Source: Serinicoccus chungangensis (GTDB lineage: Bacteria; Actinomycetota; Actinomycetes; Actinomycetales; Dermatophilaceae). Taken from it: 64,000 bases of DNA. The stretch lies in contig NZ_LQBL01000030.1 in assembly GCF_001483745.1 (NCBI RefSeq), positions 3,481 to 67,480 of the forward strand. Reading direction: 5' to 3'. A model generated the notes under the pieces. That model was not told where the DNA came from, searched no databases, and was given only the letters and a program-made list of their open reading frames with translations. Position 1 is the stretch's first letter. The number at the start of each line of letters is the position of its first letter. The position numbers were made by a program, and so were the translations under genes. This document shows, piece after piece, positions 1 to 7,142 of this stretch.

Positions 1-2
1 GG

Positions 3-143
3 ACCGGGCCCTCGACCCGGGAGGAGCAGCTGGAGGCGGAGGTCGCCGAGCTCACCACCGCGCTGGGCGAGGCGCACCTTGAGGCCCGGGTGTGGAAGAA
101 GAGTGCCGAGGGCCGGCTGGGCCCTTCGAGGACCTCGAGGTAA
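3..143 (+). CDS. IS3-family transposase OrfA, C-terminal fragment
   Basis: The frame is open from the window edge to a TAA at 141-143 and encodes the last 46 residues of an OrfA. The peptide is rich in Glu and Leu with a coiled-coil pattern (EEQLEAEVAELTTALGEA), like the leucine zipper that follows the helix-turn-helix in IS3 OrfA proteins. It overlaps the start of OrfB in another frame, the usual arrangement for programmed -1 frameshifting that yields the OrfAB transposase. The N-terminal DNA-binding part is off the window. Confidence 0.7.
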   Translation, partial: TGPSTREEQLEAEVAELTTALGEAHLEARVWKKSAEGRLGPSRTSR

Positions 144-1090
144 TCCGCACCGGGGCGGGGATGCCGACCACGAGGTTCTGCACGTTGATCGGCGTCCCCG
201 AGCGGACCTACCGGCGCTGGCAGGCGCACGCCCGCGCAGGACGGCCCGCGAAGGGGCCTTGGCCGCGGCCGGCGCGGGAGGCCTCGCGCGAGGTCATCAC
301 CGCACTGGCCTCCAGACACGCTGCGTGGGGCCACCGCAAGGTCTGGGCGATGGCCCGGCACTCGGGACACCGGGTGTCGATGTCGACCACCGCGCGGATC
401 CTGGACGACGCGGGCCTGCTGCTCAAGGCCGGCTACCAGCGCGAGCGACGTCAGCTCGCCCGGGCGCGTAAGGCCGCGTTCGCCATGACGCCGACGGGAC
501 CGAACATGGTCTGGCAGTTCGACTTCTCCGAGTACGAGACCGCTACCGGTGGGACCTGGCGCGTGGCCGGGATCGCGGACTACTGGTCCAAGTACGAGTT
601 TGGCTGGCACTGGTCGCCGACCGCGAACCAGCACGACGCGATCGCCGGGGTGGAGCTCGCGCTGGCCGAGGCCGAGTCGTTGCTGCCCGCCGGGCTGGAC
701 CTGCTGGAGTACCTCACCGACCCCGACACCGGAGAGGTCGTGCCGATCACGCTGGTCACCGACAACGGCGGCCCGTTCCGCTCGGCCCGGTTCGCGGCGT
801 TCATCGAGGCCATCCCGCAGCTGGACCACGTCCGCACCAGGGTCCGCACCCCGGGCCAGAACGGGGTGCGCGAGCGGGCGTTCCAGTCGCTGAAGTACGA
901 GCGGCTCTACCGCGAGCAGATCGACGACATGCACGACCTCGTCGCTTACGGCGAGGAGTACCGGAGCGAGTTCAACACCGTCCGCCCGCACGAAGCGCTG
1001 TCCTGGAACCGGCCCCGCGAGGTGCACCTACGCCTCGCCGACCCCGGCACACCCAACTTTCCCGAGCCCGAAAACCTGCCAAGAACTTGA
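92..1090 (+). CDS. IS3-family transposase OrfB (DDE integrase core)
   Basis: Catalytic part of an IS3-type transposase. A helix-turn-helix-like segment (AWGHRKVWAMAR, around residue 76) precedes an rve integrase core. The catalytic triad can be read as D144 (in QFDFSEY), D224 (in LVTDNGGPF) and E261 (in NGVRERAFQSLK); the last two are separated by 36 residues, as expected for DDE transposases. The C-terminus ends with the usual NTVRPHEALSWNRP motif. The GTG at 92 allows overlap with OrfA for frameshift fusion; independent initiation at the ATG at 161 is also possible. The frame is intact, so the enzyme may be active. Confidence 0.88.
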   Translation: MEEECRGPAGPFEDLEVIRTGAGMPTTRFCTLIGVPERTYRRWQAHARAGRPAKGPWPRPAREASREVITALASRHAAWGHRKVWAMARHSGHRVSMSTTARILDDAGLLLKAGYQRERRQLARARKAAFAMTPTGPNMVWQFDFSEYETATGGTWRVAGIADYWSKYEFGWHWSPTANQHDAIAGVELALAEAESLLPAGLDLLEYLTDPDTGEVVPITLVTDNGGPFRSARFAAFIEAIPQLDHVRTRVRTPGQNGVRERAFQSLKYERLYREQIDDMHDLVAYGEEYRSEFNTVRPHEALSWNRPREVHLRLADPGTPNFPEPENLPRT

Positions 1091-1586
1091 CACGGGACAC
1101 GGATTCGCGGAGTTTGCCGACGGGTGTGTCTCGTTCGGCGAGCGGGTCGTTCCACCGTGTCCAGGCGCGTGCTGCGGGGTTGCGCGCCTCAAACACGAGT
1201 CGCCCGTAGGGTCTGAGGGCTCGAGCGACCGCGGCCAGCGTGGTGTGCCAGTCGTCTCCAATGATGTGCATGGCCACATTCCCGCTCATGATGATGAGGT
1301 CGGCCGTGCAAGGCGAGAGCACGTCGCTGGTGCCGAGGACCCAGTTGACAGCCTTACCTCCGGGCCGGGTGACTGCGCGTTCGAGCATCGCCGGCGCGGG
1401 CTCGATCCCTATGACGGTCCGACCCGGTTTGACCAGGGTGACGGTGAGCAGGCCGGTGCCGCAGCCAAGGTCGACAATGTCCTTCGCGCCGAGGTCGTCT
1501 GCGAATCGTCGGAAGAAGTCGTGGTCCGGGCCGTCTGGATTGTCGATGTCATACAGCACCGCCAGGCGTGGATCGTCGTAGGTCAT
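972..1586 (-). pseudogene. class I SAM-dependent methyltransferase, cut by the IS element
   Basis: The frame starts at the ATG at 1586 behind a GAGG ribosome-binding site. It shows a class I methyltransferase fold: motif I is VDLGCGTGLLT (about residues 38-48), motif II has the acidic IGIEPAPAM, and a later LIIMSGNVAMHI segment fits motif IV. Native coding sequence runs only to about base 1100 (residues 1-162). Past that point the frame enters the reverse strand of the IS and continues as unrelated residues to 972. Relatives are usually about 220-250 residues, so the C-terminal substrate region is lost. The substrate cannot be inferred. Probably inactive. Confidence 0.8.
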
Positions 1587-1688
1587 GGGGTCCTCTGCTC
1601 TGTTCCGCTGAGACCCAGTATCGCCACACGTGGCCTGCTACGGCACTGACGGATGTCAAGGTCTGCCGACGGTCGTGCACGAGGCGCG

Positions 1689-2171
1689 CTAGGAGAACGA
1701 GGTGGGCAGCTGCACGCTGGCGCGCAAAAGGTCGGCGAAGGGGCGTCGTTCATCGGCTGGCACCCAACGGGCCTCGAGATGCCGCTGGTACAGCTCATCG
1801 TTCTGGTATCGCGGGAGCACATGAACGTGCAGGTGCCACACGTCCTGACCGCCCGCCGGCTCGTTGTGTTGTCGGATGGACACCCCCTGGCAGCCGTACG
1901 AGGAACGCATTGCCGCGGCGACCCGCTGCGTGAGGTCCCAGACGGCGTGGCCGTCGACCTGCGAGATGTCGTAGAGGTTCTCCACGTGGTGTCGCGGGAT
2001 GACCAGCGCGCCGCCAGCGTTGGCGGGCCACCACTTCGGGGCGATACGCGCATAGGCCCGCTGCGTCACGCCGACCACATCGTGGGCCCGATTGCGGTAG
2101 TCGAACACGCCGACCTGAAGCCGGCAGAATGGACAGTCGTCTCCGACCGTTATGCCCCTCCCTTCCCGCAT
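1689..2171 (-). CDS. HIT family protein
   Basis: A 160-residue histidine-triad protein. An early CPFC (residues 13-16) may bind zinc, as in many bacterial HIT proteins. The signature HxHxHxx is visible as WHLHVHVLP near residue 114; the middle histidine is the expected nucleophile for hydrolysis of nucleoside phosphoramidates or dinucleotides. Length and architecture match single-domain HIT hydrolases. The ATG at 2171 is used; nothing downstream gives a better ribosome-binding site. It lies between the broken methyltransferase and an unknown gene and shows no operon partner. The substrate is unknown. Confidence 0.85.
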   Translation of the reverse strand: MREGRGITVGDDCPFCRLQVGVFDYRNRAHDVVGVTQRAYARIAPKWWPANAGGALVIPRHHVENLYDISQVDGHAVWDLTQRVAAAMRSSYGCQGVSIRQHNEPAGGQDVWHLHVHVLPRYQNDELYQRHLEARWVPADERRPFADLLRASVQLPTSFS

Positions 2172-2335
2172 CCTCCGATGCTGCCACGCCCTAGAGGCAT
2201 CGACCCGTCAGAGTTGGCGGTCTCAAGAGAAACCACCTTGTAAGGCAGGTCCCCTCAGGCCCGGCTCGAGAACGGTCGTTTTCGAGTCATGCTTTGCCGC
2301 TGGGTCTTCTACGACCGCGGCCTAGGGTGTGCCTC

Positions 2336-2986
2336 ATGGGAGCACCCGACGAGACAGACCGGATCGACGACTTCCCTGCGGTGGCGGACAACTTCGACAT
2401 CGTGCAGTGGCTGCGAGGCAAGGGGGGCGCCGAGTCGGTGGTCGAGCAGTACCACGCCCTGCGCGACATCCCGGTGCAGCCCGTCCAGACAGGGCTACGG
2501 CTCGGCGAGTTCCTGCTGACCGAAGAGGACCCCGAGGTCGTCGCGTTCGGTCACGATGAGCACACCTTCTTCATGGCCAGCACGAGCATCTTGAGCATGG
2601 ACCCGCAGATCGAGCCCTGGCGCAGCCTGGACGTCACCGCGGGCGAGATGCGCCACGTCGCCCGCAACACGAAGGTTGGCTGGGAGGAGTTCGACTGGTG
2701 GGACCGCGGCGTCCTCAAGCGACGGCTGAGCTACGGGCTGGACGAGTCCGACACCGGCATCCAGATCGGTGACCCGCCTGACTTCGAGACACCGTTCTGG
2801 ACGTGGGTGGCCAACGCCGAACCCATCCCTGACGAGAACGGCGCACTGCCCGACCGGGACGGCCTGTGGGTCGAGGTTTCCGATGTCCTCATGGCCATGG
2901 TGCTCAACTCGCTGCTGAACCTGAACCCGCATGACATGACCACGTGGGACTGGAAGGTCGACACCTACCGGGTGCCACCGTTGTAA
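2336..2986 (+). CDS. hypothetical protein
   Basis: A 216-residue acidic, tryptophan-rich soluble protein that I do not recognise. The ATG at 2336 (MGAPDETDR) is preferred over an upstream in-frame ATG at 2294 because the extra residues are Arg/Pro-rich and look untranslated. It has no signal peptide or membrane segment. It contains several WW/DW motifs (EEFDWWDRG, TTWDWKVD). It stands alone between a HIT gene and a toxin-antitoxin locus, a position typical of accessory DNA. No function is proposed. Confidence 0.6.
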   Translation: MGAPDETDRIDDFPAVADNFDIVQWLRGKGGAESVVEQYHALRDIPVQPVQTGLRLGEFLLTEEDPEVVAFGHDEHTFFMASTSILSMDPQIEPWRSLDVTAGEMRHVARNTKVGWEEFDWWDRGVLKRRLSYGLDESDTGIQIGDPPDFETPFWTWVANAEPIPDENGALPDRDGLWVEVSDVLMAMVLNSLLNLNPHDMTTWDWKVDTYRVPPL

Positions 2987-3094
2987 GCCTGGCAAGCCCG
3001 GGGCGACGCGGCGCCACGCGACCCCCTGTCAACAGAGCGGTGACGGGTTGCCGGAGGGGCACCGAGCAACAGAGGGGTGGAGAGAGCCGGACCC

Positions 3095-3520
3095 TCACGC
3101 CAGAGGGTTCACCCACCGCACCTCGGGGAAGCGCGCGAAGTCGGAGTCTGCCGAGACCACTGCGACGCCGAGCTCGAGAGCCTGGGCAGCTAGCTGAGCA
3201 TCCGAGACAAGGTTGCCGGTCACCTGATGCGCCTCCGAGAGCTGCGCATACGCAGCCATGGTGCGGGCGGTGGCGGGTGGGACCCATACCGTCGCGGCAG
3301 CAAGCCAGCGGTCCACGTGCTCCTGCGCCGCCCCCGCTGAGAGTGGGTGCTGGGCGATCCGCGGGTGGGTGGAGATCCGCAGGAATGCACCGATGGTCTG
3401 CCCGGGGAGCCCGATGCGCTCGTGTCCCGAGATGGCCTCCGTGAGCCAGGTCGAGGCGCGGTCGAAGTAGGGGCTGTCCTCGTCGACGGCATACAACAGG
3501 ATGGTGGCGTCGAGGATCAC
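3095..3520 (-). CDS. PIN-domain toxin, VapC type
   Basis: A 141-residue PIN-domain ribonuclease. It starts at the GTG at 3518-3520 (VILDATILLYAVDED), the hallmark first strand of VapC with its conserved Asp. Further acidic positions appear in NLVSDAQLAAQA and VSADSDFARF, matching the metal-binding set of PIN nucleases. The start overlaps the stop of the antitoxin remnant (GTGA), so the two were translationally coupled. VapC toxins cleave tRNA or rRNA when their antitoxin is lost. The toxin frame looks intact even though the antitoxin frame is broken, which is unusual. Confidence 0.85.
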   Translation of the reverse strand: MILDATILLYAVDEDSPYFDRASTWLTEAISGHERIGLPGQTIGAFLRISTHPRIAQHPLSAGAAQEHVDRWLAAATVWVPPATARTMAAYAQLSEAHQVTGNLVSDAQLAAQALELGVAVVSADSDFARFPEVRWVNPLA

Positions 3521-3742
3521 GGAGCCTCGTCGAGCAGATCGAGAACCTCGCCGATGTTGCGAACATCGACCGTGAGACCGAGCTGGGTGGAGTGATGCTC
3601 GTAGGGAAGGACCGGTTCGTCGGCGGCTTCCAGGCACGGCGAGCAAGGGCGTTGACCGCCTCGCTGGGTCCCATGCCGCGCTCACGACGGAGCCGCTCGA
3701 CCTCAGGCGCGACATCGTCGCGGACGTGAGCGTCGTCCGCAC
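3517..3742 (-). pseudogene. VapB-type antitoxin with two frameshifts
   Basis: Three frames together spell a normal VapB of about 76 residues. Frame one opens with GTG as (V/M)RTTLT, a classic VapB start. A second frame continues as RDDVAPEVERLRRERG and SEAVNALARR, the DNA-binding part. A third gives LGLTVDVRNIGEVLDLLDEA and a TGA overlapping the toxin GTG, the toxin-binding tail. Restoring one G near 3724 (ACGTCC to ACGGTCC) and one G near 3635 (CGTGCC to CGTGGCC) gives one continuous frame. As written the antitoxin cannot be made. Confidence 0.75.
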
Positions 3743-3806
3743 GCCTCAAGACGAGCATCATGCTGCGCTCGAGCTCACCTGGTGATGCTGCGATGCTCGA
3801 TCCCGG

Positions 3807-5300
3807 TCAGGCGGGGCGCCCCAGCATCTGGTCCACCCGCTGGGCCGCCAGCCGACCGGAGGGCAGCACCATCGGGACCCCGACCCCGGGGACGGTCCCG
3901 GAGCCGGCGAAGACCAGGCCCGGCACCCGCCGGTCGATGTTGTTGGGGCGGAACGGCCCCGTCTGCGGGAAGGTGTGCGCCAGCGCGAAGGGGGTGCCGG
4001 CCGCCATACCCTGGTCGCGCCAGTCGGCCGGGGTGACGAGCTCCTCGGTGACGACGTCGGTGGGGTAGCCACTCTCCTGCAGGAAGCCGAGCAGGCGCTC
4101 GCGCATCATGTCGCGGGTCGACTGCGCCTCCCAGTCGATGCTGCCGACCTCGAGGTGCGGCACCGGCTCCAGGACGTAGAGCGTGCTGTGGCCCTCCGGC
4201 GCCGCCTCCTCGTCGTCGAGGGAGTGCATGGTCACCAGCCGCGACGGGTCGCTCATCAAGGTCCCGCGCTTGAGCAGGTCGTCGAACGCCTCTGACCACT
4301 GGTGGCCGAAGTGGATGTTGTGGTGCGCCTTGCCGTCCGCGACGCCGCGGACGCCGACGTGCCAGACCACGCAGGAGGGCGAGTAGTTGCCGCCCAGCAG
4401 GCCGTTCACCGCGCGCGGCGGGCGCACGTCCGGCAGCCACCACCGGTATGCCGTCGGCAGGTCGACGGTGCACACCACCGCGTCGGACGCGAGCTGCTCG
4501 CCGTCGTCCGTGGCCACCCCCCGCACCCGGCCGGAGGAGTCCCGCACCAGCTCGGTGACCGAGGTGCCGTAGCGGAACTCCGCGCCGGCGTCGGCGGCGG
4601 CACCGGCCAGCGCCTCGGGGACGGCCCGCATCCCGCCTTTGGGGAAGTAGACCCCCTCGATGGAGTCCATGTAGGTGATGACCGCGTAGATGGACAGCGC
4701 CTCGTCCGGGGCCAGACCGGCATACATCGCCTGGAAGGAGAAGAGACGGTGCAACCGCTCGTCGCGGAACCGTCGCCGAATCATCGGGCCGAGGCGACCG
4801 AAGCCGCCCATGGCCAGCAGCTGCGCGGCTGCCCGGGGGTTGGCGAGCAGGTCGGTGGGGCGGTCGAAGTTGCGGTCGATGAACGACCCCATCTCCGCGA
4901 GGTAGAGCCGACGCAGCCAGATGACGAACTCGTCGAAGGCGGCGGCGTCGAGGCTGCCGCACTCGCGGTGGATCTCGGCGCGCATCGCCTCGTGCCCGTG
5001 CCGCACCTCCAGGGTGCTGCCGTCGGCGAAGAAGCCGCGGTATGCCGGGTCGAGCAGCGTGAGGTCCAGCCGCTCGGCGAGGCTCGAGCCCGCCGCCCGC
5101 AGCGGCCGGTCGATGAGGTCGGGCATGGTGAGCACGGTCGGCCCGGTGTCGAAGGTGAAGCCGTCACGGGTGAGGCGGCCGGCACGGCCGCCGGGCACGT
5201 CCTCGCGCTCGACCACGGTCACCCGGTGCCCGTCACCGACCAGGTGGCAGGCGGCCGCCAGCCCGCTCAGCCCTGCCCCGACGACGACGACGTGGCTCAC
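3807..5300 (-). CDS. crtI: phytoene desaturase family protein (CrtI)
   Basis: A 497-residue FAD-dependent carotenoid desaturase. The N-terminus carries the dinucleotide-binding motif VVVGAGLSGLAAACHL (residues 5-20) followed by the acidic VVERED. The C-terminus has the CrtI/CrtN signature around FAGSGTVPGVGVPMVLPSG. Length fits the family (about 490-510). CrtI introduces double bonds into phytoene to give lycopene or neurosporene. The GTG at 5300 overlaps the stop of the upstream isomerase/synthase fusion (GTGA), so the two are co-translated. No phytoene synthase follows: the next genes are a toxin-antitoxin pair and IS-associated genes. A related desaturase with another substrate is possible. 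Confidence 0.9.
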   Translation of the reverse strand: MSHVVVVGAGLSGLAAACHLVGDGHRVTVVEREDVPGGRAGRLTRDGFTFDTGPTVLTMPDLIDRPLRAAGSSLAERLDLTLLDPAYRGFFADGSTLEVRHGHEAMRAEIHRECGSLDAAAFDEFVIWLRRLYLAEMGSFIDRNFDRPTDLLANPRAAAQLLAMGGFGRLGPMIRRRFRDERLHRLFSFQAMYAGLAPDEALSIYAVITYMDSIEGVYFPKGGMRAVPEALAGAAADAGAEFRYGTSVTELVRDSSGRVRGVATDDGEQLASDAVVCTVDLPTAYRWWLPDVRPPRAVNGLLGGNYSPSCVVWHVGVRGVADGKAHHNIHFGHQWSEAFDDLLKRGTLMSDPSRLVTMHSLDDEEAAPEGHSTLYVLEPVPHLEVGSIDWEAQSTRDMMRERLLGFLQESGYPTDVVTEELVTPADWRDQGMAAGTPFALAHTFPQTGPFRPNNIDRRVPGLVFAGSGTVPGVGVPMVLPSGRLAAQRVDQMLGRPA

Positions 5301-6946
5301 GCGTCCCTCCAGGCGATGGCGGTGGCCTCCTGGCGCAGCCCGGCCAGACCGACCTCGCTGAGCCGGTCGGTGTCCAGGACGGCCTTGGCCGCCTCGACCT
5401 CCTCGCTGATCCGCCGCTCCATCTCCTCGCGCACTCCTGCCTCCTCCAGCGCCTGCCGGAGCACGCGCACGTCGTCGGGCCGCGACTGCGGCGTGGTGAT
5501 CCGGCTCATGGTCTCCGCCGCGGCTCCGGTGAGCCGTTGCGCCCCCAGCACCCAGATCATGGTGGCCTTGCCCTCACGGAGGTCGTCGTCGCAGGGCTTG
5601 CCGGTCACGGCGTCGTCGCCCCACACGCCGAGCACGTCGTCCCGCCAGGCGAAGGCCCGGCCGAGGTGCCAGCCGTAGGTGCTGAGGATCTCCTGCTGGG
5701 CGGGGTCGGCCACCGCGGCCATCGCCCCCAGCTGGAGGGGCCGCTCGATGGTGTAGGCGCCTGACTTCAGTGCCGCGACGTCGTGGGCGTGGGCGGCATC
5801 CCGACGCCCGGCGGCGGCGCCGGTGAGGTCGGCCCGCTGCCCGGCGATGAGCTCGAGGTTGAGCTCGTACCAGCAGTCGCGCAGCAGGTCCGGCAGCGGC
5901 ACCACCAGCCGGTCGGCCACCGCGTGGGCCAGGTCGCCGAGCAGGATCGCGAGGTTGTCGCCGAACCGGGCCGCGTCGCCGCGGCCGCCGCCCTGCCGGT
6001 GCCGTTCCGCCGCCACCACGTGCGCCGCGGGGGCGCCCCGGCGCAGCGGCGACTCGTCCATGACGTCGTCGTGGATGAGGGCGAAGGCGTGCAGCATCTC
6101 CAGCGCCGCACCCACCCGGACGACGTGCTCGTGGGCGGGGGTGCCGGGACGGCCACCGGCCGCGACGAAGCCCCAGTGGCACATCCGCGGACGCAGGCGC
6201 TTGCCACCGGCCCGGACGACGTCCCGCAGCCAGGTCGGCAGGTCGCCAGGGTCCGGGGAGAGCAGGTCGACCGGGCCGGCCGCGCACAGCCCCGACCACA
6301 TCTGCTCGGTCCAGGCGCACTCGCGGTCGATGAGGTCGCCGACCCGGGCCAGGGTGTCCTCGACCTCCGCCTCGGCAGGGTCCTCGCCCGCCGCGGCCCC
6401 CGCGAGGGGGAGCCTGCTCCGCTCGGCGTCCAGCAGCAGGATCTGCTCGGCCGCCCACGGGCTGATGAGCGACGGAGTCGCACGCGCCGTGGCGACGAGG
6501 TCGTCCCAGGCCACCCAGCGGTGCTCGGCGACCTCCTCCGCGGCGGGATCGAGCTCACCCGCGACGGTCCCGACGAACACCGGACAGATCTCGTGCTCGA
6601 CGATGCCGCTCGCGTCGACCGCGCGGTAGCGGAACTCGGGGAGCGCGACCGAGAGGTGCTCAACGGTGACGCCGAGCTCCTCGCCGAGCCGGCGCCGGAC
6701 CGCGTCGACGTCGTCCTCGCCGGGGCGGGGATGGCCGCAGCACGCGTTGGTCCACACGCCCGGCCACGTCTTCTTGGTCAGCGCCCGCCGGGTCAGGAGG
6801 ACCTGGCCCTGCGCGTCGAAGAGGTAGAGGGAGAACGCCAGGTGCAGCGGGGTGTTCTCGTCGTGCACGGTCAGGCGCTGCGCTGTGCCCACGGGCCGGG
6901 CCTGCTCGTCCAGGAGCACCACCTCGTCGTCGGGCTTCTGCTGCAC
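5297..6946 (-). CDS. isopentenyl-diphosphate isomerase / polyprenyl diphosphate synthase fusion
   Basis: One 549-residue frame joins two isoprenoid enzymes. Residues about 1-190 are a type I IPP isomerase (Nudix fold) with the catalytic cysteine in WTNACCGHP and the acidic motif VEHEICPVF. Residues about 220-549 are a trans-prenyltransferase (GGPP synthase-like) with GGKRLRP, the first Asp-rich motif HDDVMDE (near 293) and the second as AWRDDVLGVWGD (near 435). The fusion would convert IPP to DMAPP and then elongate it. The GTG at 6944-6946 is chosen because it has a GAGG box just upstream and begins where isomerase homology begins; a longer frame to 7135 lacks such support. It is coupled to crtI. 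Confidence 0.9.
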   Translation of the reverse strand: MQQKPDDEVVLLDEQARPVGTAQRLTVHDENTPLHLAFSLYLFDAQGQVLLTRRALTKKTWPGVWTNACCGHPRPGEDDVDAVRRRLGEELGVTVEHLSVALPEFRYRAVDASGIVEHEICPVFVGTVAGELDPAAEEVAEHRWVAWDDLVATARATPSLISPWAAEQILLLDAERSRLPLAGAAAGEDPAEAEVEDTLARVGDLIDRECAWTEQMWSGLCAAGPVDLLSPDPGDLPTWLRDVVRAGGKRLRPRMCHWGFVAAGGRPGTPAHEHVVRVGAALEMLHAFALIHDDVMDESPLRRGAPAAHVVAAERHRQGGGRGDAARFGDNLAILLGDLAHAVADRLVVPLPDLLRDCWYELNLELIAGQRADLTGAAAGRRDAAHAHDVAALKSGAYTIERPLQLGAMAAVADPAQQEILSTYGWHLGRAFAWRDDVLGVWGDDAVTGKPCDDDLREGKATMIWVLGAQRLTGAAAETMSRITTPQSRPDDVRVLRQALEEAGVREEMERRISEEVEAAKAVLDTDRLSEVGLAGLRQEATAIAWRDA

Positions 6947-7142
6947 CTGACCTCGTCCGTTCTGGGGCAAGAGCCCTCCTGCAGGGTCACATCTCCGGCG
7001 CCAGGATCGGCCCAGGAAGGTCCCGCCAAGTCTACGTGCACCGCGTCCGGGCGCCCACTCGACGGCCGGACGCGGATCGGCCCCCGGGGCAGACACCGCC
7101 GCGGACGTCCCGCCCGGCGCGGACGTGGAGGACAATCACCTC

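Larger units (their letters stand above)
1..1099 (+). mobile_element. IS3-family insertion sequence, right-hand part
   Basis: This is the right part of an IS3-type element; its left end lies outside the window. It contains the last codons of an OrfA and a full OrfB with a DDE integrase core. The likely right terminus is the CA at 1098-1099: the reverse complement of the end reads TGTCCCGTGTCAAGTT, a typical TG-starting IS terminal repeat. Immediately beyond it the coding sequence of a methyltransferase resumes, so the element sits inside that gene. The exact border and target duplication cannot be proved without the left end. Confidence 0.85.

Noticed and set aside
3807-5300. CrtI as an unrelated FAD amine oxidase
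   Set aside because: The C-terminal GVGVPMVLPSG block, the length and the coupling to a prenyl synthase favour a carotenoid desaturase.
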